Source: DATBED01 sp035480695
Lineage (GTDB): Bacteria > Patescibacteriota > Saccharimonadia > Saccharimonadales > UBA4665
Direction: 5' to 3'
Assembly (NCBI GenBank): GCA_035480695.1
Contig: DATIHM010000037.1
Span: forward strand, 1 to 7,023
DNA: 7,023 bases
Shown here: positions 1-4,297 of the stretch, one piece after another
Position numbering within the stretch: the stretch's first letter is position 1
Layout of the letters: each line of letters starts with the position of its first letter
Position numbers and translations under genes: made by a program
Notes under the pieces: model-generated
Told to the model about the DNA's origin: nothing
What the model saw: the letters and a program-made list of their open reading frames with translations, nothing else
Databases searched by the model: none

Positions 1-409
1 CACCAGCCACAACGTCAGCGACAAGTTGACATTAAAAAGGGCAGGAATCATCGGAGTCGCCCAAATCGGCGCCTTGTTCGCCGGTATCAGCCGTTCAGGC
101 ATAACTATGGTCAGCGGGTTGATGAGCGGCCTGAACCACGAAGATGCCGCGCGGTTCTCATTCCTGTTGGCAACGCCTATCATTCTGGGCGCCGGACTGT
201 ACAAACTGCCCGATTTCTTCAGTAACCTGGACGCAGGTGTGCGCAGCCAGATTCTGGCCGGCAGCATCGCGGCAGGTATAGCGGCCTACCTGACCGTGCG
301 TTTCCTCGACAAGTACTTCCAAAATAAGACTTTGAAGCCGTTCGCCATTTATTGTATCTGTGCCAGCCTAGCCCTGTTCGCGCTCGGGTTGGTGCGGGGA
401 CACTTTTAG
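1..409 (+). CDS. uppP: Undecaprenyl-diphosphatase (UppP/BacA family), C-terminal part, 5' end outside window
   Basis: UppP dephosphorylates undecaprenyl diphosphate at the cytoplasmic membrane, regenerating the lipid carrier for peptidoglycan and other wall polymers; loss or gain of it alters bacitracin resistance. The frame is open from base 2, giving 135 visible residues, so the TTG at 26 is only an internal codon. The diagnostic family motif is present as AGISRSG (about bases 77-97), followed by DAARFSFLLATP (about 142-177) and the typical C-terminal helix pair ending KPFAIY...LALFALGL. Hydrophobic stretches suggest four membrane segments in the visible part. The usual proline before the glycine of the SRSG motif is alanine here. 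The stop TAG is followed at once by the ATG of the protease gene, so the two are surely cotranscribed. Family assignment is secure; the N-terminal catalytic glutamates cannot be checked. Confidence 0.93.
   Translation, partial: TSHNVSDKLTLKRAGIIGVAQIGALFAGISRSGITMVSGLMSGLNHEDAARFSFLLATPIILGAGLYKLPDFFSNLDAGVRSQILAGSIAAGIAAYLTVRFLDKYFQNKTLKPFAIYCICASLALFALGLVRGHF
396..400 (+). promoter_or_regulatory. Shine-Dalgarno-like GGGGA for the protease gene
   Basis: A GGGGA run sits inside the last codons of uppP, nine bases before the ATG at 410. Together with the TAGATG junction it supports the 410 start and translational coupling. The match to a canonical AGGAGG is only partial. Confidence 0.4.
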
Positions 410-1579
410 ATGCTCGTAGATATCCTGATAGTAGTTTTAGCAATTGCGGCGCTCTACCGTGGCCTGGCCAGCGGTTTTGCACGCCAATTGGCGGCGGCCG
501 CCGGTTTTTTCGGTGGCTTGTTCTTCGGTAGCTGGTTGCAGCCACACACAGTGCATCTGGCATCGACGGCCGAAGGCAAGGCGTTCATCTTGATCGTGAC
601 GACGATGGGCTGCGCGCTGGTCGGCCTGACCATCGGCGAATATGTCGGCCTGCACTTGAAGTCGCGTTTTATCGGCAAGCATCATGTAAATAAAGTAGAT
701 AATGGTTTCGGCGGCGTGCTCAATGTCATCACCGTGCTGCTTGGCGTATGGTTGCTGGCTTCGATAATAGTCGGACTGCCGTTCGGTGGACTTAAGACGG
801 CAGTGCGTGATTCGCGCATCATCAATACGCTCGACCGCGTCTTGCCGCCGGCGCCAGATGTCGTAGCCAGCATCGGCCATCTGATCGACCCGAATGGCTT
901 CCCGGATGTGTTCATAGGCAACGAGCCGACGCCGCCATCGCAGGTCAACCTGCCTGCATTGGGACAGCTGGCGTCGGCCGTTAACGCCGACAAGGCTTCA
1001 GTTCTGCGGATAAAAGGGCAAGGCTGCGGCGGCATAGTTTCCGGTTCAGGATTCGTCGTCGGAAAGGGACTGGTGGCTACCAACGCGCACGTCGTGGCCG
1101 GCATCGCCCATCCATTCGTGCAAGACTCGAATGGCTCGCACGCCGCAACTGTCGTGCGGTTCGACCCGAACCTCGACTTCGCCGTTTTGCGCGTTAACGG
1201 CATCAACGAACCTAGCCTGAGCCTGGCCAGTTCGACTGTGGGTCGCGGCACGCCGGCGGCGGTCCTCGGCTACCCAGGCGGCGGCGCTTTCGACGCCAGC
1301 CCGGCCGCCGTCATCGACGAATTCAACGCCGTCGGCCACAACATTTACGGTTCAGGCCGGACTTTCCGCGCCGTTTATGAGCTGAGGGCCAACATCATAC
1401 CTGGCAATTCCGGTGGACCTTTGGTTGCAGGCAACGGCCAAGTCATCGGCGTGGTTTTCGCAGAATCGACCACGTACAACCACGTCGGTTATGCGCTGAC
1501 GACCTCACAGGTCAGCAGTGAGCTGAAGCAAGCCTCACCACGCACCCAGCCGGTCAGCACGGGCAGCTGCGCCGAGTAG
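410..1579 (+). CDS. MarP-like membrane serine protease (CvpA-type membrane domain fused to trypsin-like protease)
   Basis: The 389-residue product has an N-terminal CvpA/colicin V production-like region with about four hydrophobic segments (roughly 3-17, 25-43, 59-80, 103-123; the YRGLASGFARQL stretch is typical) and a chymotrypsin-fold protease from about 195 on the outer face. The catalytic triad is visible: His227 in TNAHVVAG, Asp256 in LDFAVL, Ser334 in PGNSGGPL. There is no PDZ domain, unlike HtrA/DegP. Architecture, length and the C-terminal TQPVSTGSC stretch match mycobacterial MarP (Rv3671c, about 397 aa), which protects against acid and oxidative stress and, from the literature, processes the peptidoglycan hydrolase RipA. 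Cys206 and Cys387 lie 181 residues apart, the same spacing as the MarP disulfide as I recall it. The ATG abuts the uppP stop, suggesting a shared cell-wall role. Its substrate here is unknown. Confidence 0.9.
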   Translation: MLVDILIVVLAIAALYRGLASGFARQLAAAAGFFGGLFFGSWLQPHTVHLASTAEGKAFILIVTTMGCALVGLTIGEYVGLHLKSRFIGKHHVNKVDNGFGGVLNVITVLLGVWLLASIIVGLPFGGLKTAVRDSRIINTLDRVLPPAPDVVASIGHLIDPNGFPDVFIGNEPTPPSQVNLPALGQLASAVNADKASVLRIKGQGCGGIVSGSGFVVGKGLVATNAHVVAGIAHPFVQDSNGSHAATVVRFDPNLDFAVLRVNGINEPSLSLASSTVGRGTPAAVLGYPGGGAFDASPAAVIDEFNAVGHNIYGSGRTFRAVYELRANIIPGNSGGPLVAGNGQVIGVVFAESTTYNHVGYALTTSQVSSELKQASPRTQPVSTGSCAE

Positions 1580-2812
1580 CTATTCGCTGCGCAAGGCCTG
1601 GATGGGGTCTTTGCGGGCGGCTTTGGCGGCTGGAATCGTACCGAAGAGCACGCCGACGGCTAACGAGACACCCGTCGCCAGCGCGATTATCTGCCAGCTC
1701 ATTTCAGGTGTCAGGTCGCTGACAGCCCGGATGCCCAAATCAATCAGGATAGCTATGGCGATGCCGATGATACCGCCGAGCACGCTGAGTGCGGTGGCCT
1801 CCACCATGAACTGGCTCATGATTTGGCGGTTGGTCGCGCCGACGGCTTTGCGGATACCGATTTCATGCATGCGTTCCGATACGGAAACCATCATGACGTT
1901 CATGATTCCCAGGCCGCCTACCAGCAGGGAGATGGCAGCGATGCCGGCTATCAGCCGGGTGAGCAGGTTCAAGATGGAGTCGCTGGCTTCAACGTTCTGG
2001 TTGCCGGCCAGAACCTGGAAGCCGGCATCGCTGCCATGGGCGCGCGTCAGCGCTCCTTGCACGCTGGCGGCAACCTGCGACACATCCTGGTCGCTGCTGC
2101 CGCGCGCCAAGATAGCATAGGTCGGCGCTGTCGCATTCGTGACGTTTTCGGCGACGTCATTCGGTATGAAAATCGCATCGTTGAAATCCACCTGCTGGCT
2201 GAGCGGCGCCGTCACGAACTGGTTGAAAATTCCTTGCACGATGAACTGCCGCCCATGGAACGTAAAGCTGTGTCCGATCGGTACGTCGACATTGAAGAGC
2301 ACCTGGGCAACATGCTGCCCGACCACAGCGACGTTCGAGTCCTCATCGGATTCACCCCAGAAATTGCCGTACGCCAGCGACTGGTTGGTCAGGCCTGGCA
2401 TATCGTGCGTCGTACCGATGACGAAGCCATCGTTATACGTGCCGGTCTCGCCTTTGACCGTGCCTGGCGTTATCGTCAGCGGGGCGCTGGCATCTACGCC
2501 ATGGGCGCTCCGAACGGTTTGGATATCGCGGTTGGTAAGCGGCGTGCTAAGGCTTATGCCGGACACGATGTTCGAGGTTTTGCTGTTCCCACCGGAGGTC
2601 TGCAACTGGGCAGGGCGGACGGTGATGATATTCTTGCCCAGATGATGGATTTGGCCGCCGACCTGGTCTTTGATACCCTGGCCGATGGAAACCACCGTGA
2701 TAACCGAAGCGACGCCGATGACGACGCCCATCATCGTCCACATGCTGCGCATCTTGGCGCCGCGGATAGAATCCAGGCCAGCTCGCACATGCCCGCGGGT
2801 CAGCGTCTTCAT
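1580..2812 (-). CDS. MacB/FtsX-family ABC transporter permease
   Basis: This 410-aa membrane subunit has the MacB layout: a first helix at about 24-44, a long extracytoplasmic MacB-PCD domain (about 45-280), then the FtsX domain with three helices (about 284-309, 336-362, 372-394). The signature GGLGIMN...SERMHEIGIRKAVGA spans about 299-326 and the C-terminus has the usual AAKAARKDPIQALR. Such permeases do not move substrate through a channel; they couple ATP hydrolysis in the cytoplasm to movement of the outer domain (mechanotransmission), for example to export peptides, antibiotics or lipoproteins. The ATG overlaps the stop of the ATPase gene in ATGA, so the two proteins are a pair. No adaptor (MacA) gene lies beside them, so MacB itself is too specific a name. 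Substrate cannot be told from sequence. Confidence 0.92.
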   Translation of the reverse strand: MKTLTRGHVRAGLDSIRGAKMRSMWTMMGVVIGVASVITVVSIGQGIKDQVGGQIHHLGKNIITVRPAQLQTSGGNSKTSNIVSGISLSTPLTNRDIQTVRSAHGVDASAPLTITPGTVKGETGTYNDGFVIGTTHDMPGLTNQSLAYGNFWGESDEDSNVAVVGQHVAQVLFNVDVPIGHSFTFHGRQFIVQGIFNQFVTAPLSQQVDFNDAIFIPNDVAENVTNATAPTYAILARGSSDQDVSQVAASVQGALTRAHGSDAGFQVLAGNQNVEASDSILNLLTRLIAGIAAISLLVGGLGIMNVMMVSVSERMHEIGIRKAVGATNRQIMSQFMVEATALSVLGGIIGIAIAILIDLGIRAVSDLTPEMSWQIIALATGVSLAVGVLFGTIPAAKAARKDPIQALRSE

Positions 2813-3672
2813 TTGCGGGCCCCCTTAGGTTTCTTGGTACGCTTGGTCTTCTTTGCCGGCTTGCGCTTTGACTTGTCATCTTTGCCGGGCAGGGCTTTCA
2901 TAAGAGCAGAAACGCCGGCCAGGTCGTCTTCTTCGCTGCGGGCAGGCAGGGTATAGAGCACTTTGCGGGCCCGCGAAGCCACCTGGCCGAGCGAAGTCTT
3001 CTCATCGTGGATAATCTGGCCGTCGTGCATGTAGACGACACGCGTGGCGTAGCGGGTCAGTTCGGGATTGTGGGTGACGAAAATGATGGTGTTGCCCATC
3101 TTGTGGATGTCGGCCAGCAGCTCCATGACCAGCCGCGAGCCGGCGCTGTCGAGGTTGCCTGTCGGCTCGTCGGCGATAATGAGTTTGGGATTGTTGACCA
3201 GCGCGCGGGCAATCGCCACACATTGCGCCTGGCCGCCGCTCAGCTGAGCCGGCTGGAAATACTCGCGCGACTGAACGCCGACGCGTTCCAGCATCTGGCT
3301 GGCGATTTTGAGGCGGCGGGTCAGCGGAATACCTTTGTACGCCAGCGGCAGTGCTACGTTCTCGAGCGCCGTCAGCCGCGGCAACAGGTTGAAGAACTGG
3401 AAGATAAATCCGATCGTGTCGCGCCGGATTTTAGCTGCCTGGTTCGGCCGCAGCCGGGCAACCTTCTTGCCGTCGAGCCATTGCTGGCCATGGCTCGGCC
3501 GGTCCAGCAGGCCGATGACGTTCATGAGCGTACTCTTGCCGCAACCGCTCGGACCCATCACGGCCACGAATTCGCCCTTCTCAATAGATAAATTGACCTC
3601 GTCGAGCGCCAGGGTAGTGGCGTCGCCGAAGCCGTACAGTTTACTGACGTCTTTCAGTTCTATCAGGGCCAT
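2809..3672 (-). CDS. ABC transporter ATP-binding protein, MacB/LolD type
   Basis: The 287-aa nucleotide-binding subunit powers the adjacent permease. Visible motifs in order: Walker A GPSGCGKST at 40-48, Q-loop Gln92 in FIFQFFNLLP, signature LSGGQ at 144-148, Walker B LIIADEP at 164-170 with catalytic Glu169, D-loop NLD at 173-175 and switch His201 in VTHNPE. The Q-loop FNLLP and ADEPTGNLD stretches are typical of the LolD/MacB/FtsE branch. The signature continues QAQC where nearly all relatives have QxQR, so a conserved Arg is Cys151. The ATPase core ends near residue 225; an extra tail of about 60 residues follows, its last 24 very rich in lysine and arginine. No SD precedes the ATG at 3672; a -10-like hexamer 7 bases upstream suggests a leaderless start. 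Function as an ABC ATPase is certain; the substrate is unknown. Confidence 0.95.
   Translation of the reverse strand: MALIELKDVSKLYGFGDATTLALDEVNLSIEKGEFVAVMGPSGCGKSTLMNVIGLLDRPSHGQQWLDGKKVARLRPNQAAKIRRDTIGFIFQFFNLLPRLTALENVALPLAYKGIPLTRRLKIASQMLERVGVQSREYFQPAQLSGGQAQCVAIARALVNNPKLIIADEPTGNLDSAGSRLVMELLADIHKMGNTIIFVTHNPELTRYATRVVYMHDGQIIHDEKTSLGQVASRARKVLYTLPARSEEDDLAGVSALMKALPGKDDKSKRKPAKKTKRTKKPKGARK
2820..2826 (-). promoter_or_regulatory. Shine-Dalgarno-like AAGGGGG for the permease gene
   Basis: On the minus strand AAGGGGG lies within the last codons of the ATPase gene, seven bases before the permease ATG at 2812. This supports the start and shows that the internal gene of the operon has an SD-like site while the first gene does not. 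Confidence 0.45.
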
Positions 3673-3679
3673 AGGGTAG

Positions 3680-3714
3680 AATCTAGTTTAAACCTCATCT
3701 TGCTTGGGGTGCAA
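3680..3714 (-). promoter_or_regulatory. Candidate promoter of the ABC operon, possibly leaderless
   Basis: On the minus strand TAGATT (3685-3680) ends seven bases before the ATG at 3672, which would put the transcript start at or next to the start codon. An overlapping alternative is TAAACT (3690-3685) with a poor -35, TTGCAC (3714-3709), 18 bases upstream. A third option is TTGAAG (3748-3743) with TACAAA (3726-3721) at 16 bp, giving a leader of about 40 bases. No clear SD is seen before the ATG, which favours the leaderless options. All matches are partial. Confidence 0.35.
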
Positions 3715-3763
3715 GCCATCTTTGTAGTAATTTTGCCGGCATCTTCAAGTCCGCCGCCAGAGA

Positions 3764-3797
3764 CGATGTACCGATTATGTACATAATGAGTACATCG
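3764..3797. repeat. 34-bp near-perfect palindrome with three GTAC cores, candidate operator
   Basis: Seventeen-base arms centred between 3780 and 3781 match at 15 of 17 pairs; only the pairs 3772/3789 and 3773/3788 fail. The inner 14 bases, ATTATGTACATAAT, are a perfect palindrome. GTAC occurs at 3768, 3779 and 3790, exactly 11 bases apart, so the cores lie on nearly the same DNA face. The element ends 6 bp before the TATAAT of the tRNA promoter, covering its -35 region, and lies about 90 bp upstream of the divergent ABC operon. This geometry suits binding by one or two dimers of a repressor or activator; no regulator gene is in the window and I cannot name the family. Confidence 0.6.
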
Positions 3798-3803
3798 CGA
3801 ATG

Positions 3804-3809
3804 TATAAT
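3804..3809 (+). promoter_or_regulatory. TATAAT -10 box of the tRNA-Ser gene
   Basis: A perfect consensus -10 hexamer ends 10 bases before the mature 5' end of the tRNA, which predicts a start near 3816 and a leader of only a few bases for RNase P to remove. No good -35 is present at 16-18 bp; that region is taken by the palindrome, hinting at dependence on or control by a bound protein. Confidence 0.7.
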
Positions 3810-3819
3810 GTTGGAACGC

Positions 3820-3909
3820 GGAGGGGTCGCCTAGTGGTCTATGGCGCCGCCTTGGAAAGGCGGTTTACTCGCAAGGGTATCGAGGGTTCGAATCCCTCTC
3901 CCTCCGCCA
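3820..3909 (+). tRNA. tRNA-Ser (anticodon GGA)
   Basis: The 90-base cloverleaf is complete. The acceptor stem pairs 3820-3826 (GGAGGGG) with 3899-3905 (TCCCTCC), ending in one G-T pair. The D stem is GCC 3829-3831 with GGC 3843-3845. The anticodon stem CCGCC/GGCGG (3847-3851, 3859-3863) holds the loop TTGGAAA with anticodon GGA at 3854-3856, reading UCC and UCU. The long variable region 3864-3881 forms a short stem (ACTC/GGGT) with a GCAA loop, as expected of class II serine tRNAs. The T arm is GAGGG TTCGAAT CCCTC (3882-3898). The discriminator is G3906 and CCA is encoded at 3907-3909. Confidence 0.97.
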
Positions 3910-3919
3910 GTATCATAAG

Positions 3920-3928
3920 TGTTACAAT
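3920..3928 (+). promoter_or_regulatory. Extended -10 promoter (TGTTACAAT) for a leaderless membrane-protein/Clp-like operon
   Basis: TG-N-TACAAT matches the extended -10 consensus, which does not need a -35 box. The hexamer ends six bases before the ATG at 3935, so the predicted transcript start coincides with the start codon. No SD-like run occurs in the 25 bases between the tRNA and the ATG. This is why 3935 is preferred over the GTG codons at 3929 and 3941. Confidence 0.55.
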
Positions 3929-3956
3929 GTGGTTATGCTTGTGACAGCTTTTTTTT
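3921..3956 (+). terminator. Weak terminator-like hairpin and T8 run after the tRNA
   Basis: GTTACAA at 3921-3927 can pair with TTGTGAC at 3939-3945 (seven pairs, one of them G-U, 11-base loop). Three bases later comes a run of eight T at 3949-3956. The stem is AT-rich and probably weak. A read-through transcript from the tRNA promoter would contain both arms; a transcript starting at 3935 would lack the left arm and so escape. The T run also encodes Ala-Phe-Phe-Ser of the next gene, so it may be only coding sequence. Confidence 0.25.
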
Positions 3957-4297
3957 CGTGGTGGTACGGCGCTGGCTGGGAAAAGGTCATGGCCAGTTTC
4001 GGCACCCGCCAGACTGCTGTCATGGAACTTTTCTCGGTGACACAATTGCTGCGCACGTTGTTCGCACCGTGGCGGCGCATCATCACTTATCCTGGCGCCA
4101 GTTTGGCTGAAAGAATGCACGCCTGGGGCGACAACACCTTCAGCCGCATGATTGGATTTGTAGTTCGACTGTTCGTGCTCTTCGCGGCCGGTTGCACTAT
4201 GCTGGTGGTGGCCGCCATTACGGTGGCGCAAATAGTTGTCTGGCCGCTGTTGCCGTTCGCCGTGCCAGGCTGCCTGATTGCGGGGTTGGCCATATGA
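3935..4297 (+). CDS. Small two-helix membrane protein, partner of the Clp-like ATPase
   Basis: I do not recognise a named family. From ATG 3935 the product is 120 aa (122 aa if GTG 3929 is used). It begins with an aromatic-rich segment FFSWWYGAGW (6-15), followed by an amphipathic stretch with LFSVTQLLRTLFAPWRRI (about 32-49), then a polar region and two hydrophobic helices (about 76-96 and 99-118) that end the protein. No signal peptide cleavage site or catalytic motif is evident. Short proteins with a similar FSV..LL.TLF.PWRRI stretch are, to my memory, common hypothetical proteins in CPR genomes. The stop TGA overlaps the ATG of the Clp-like gene in ATGA, so the two are translated together. 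Inference: it may be a membrane anchor, adaptor or substrate-recruiting subunit of that ATPase. Confidence 0.82.
   Translation: MLVTAFFSWWYGAGWEKVMASFGTRQTAVMELFSVTQLLRTLFAPWRRIITYPGASLAERMHAWGDNTFSRMIGFVVRLFVLFAAGCTMLVVAAITVAQIVVWPLLPFAVPGCLIAGLAI
4282..4285 (+). promoter_or_regulatory. Shine-Dalgarno-like GGGG for the Clp-like gene
   Basis: GGGG lies eight bases before the ATG at 4294, within the end of the small membrane protein gene. With the ATGA overlap it supports 4294 as the start rather than upstream in-frame codons such as the ATG at 4192. Confidence 0.35.

Noticed and set aside
219..563. 114-codon minus-strand frame over uppP and the protease start
   Set aside because: It lies antisense to two genes with clear families and looks like a random Arg/Pro-rich translation.
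1823..2956. 377-codon open frame on the + strand opposite the ABC genes
   Set aside because: It lies antisense across both ABC genes, whose frames carry full family motifs; its translation shows no recognisable domain and is rich in Arg, Asp and His as expected of a shadow frame.
3699..3716. Short inverted repeats (CTTGC/GCAAG and GCTTG/CAAGC) upstream of the ABC operon
   Set aside because: Stems are only five base pairs with no T run and no second copy; too short to call an operator or terminator.
3820..3934. Possible integration site at the tRNA-Ser 3' end
   Set aside because: No integrase gene and no repeat of the tRNA 3' end elsewhere in the window; downstream genes look like core genes.
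3839..4231. 130-codon minus-strand frame covering the tRNA and small membrane gene
   Set aside because: It runs through a complete tRNA and opposite a membrane protein with coherent helices; tRNA-derived antisense peptides of this kind are a common annotation artefact.
4192..4293. Upstream extension of the Clp-like protein by 34 residues
   Set aside because: The extension would overlap the small membrane protein gene by about 100 bases and has no domain-like content; the ATGA overlap with a GGGG run at 4294 is the natural start.
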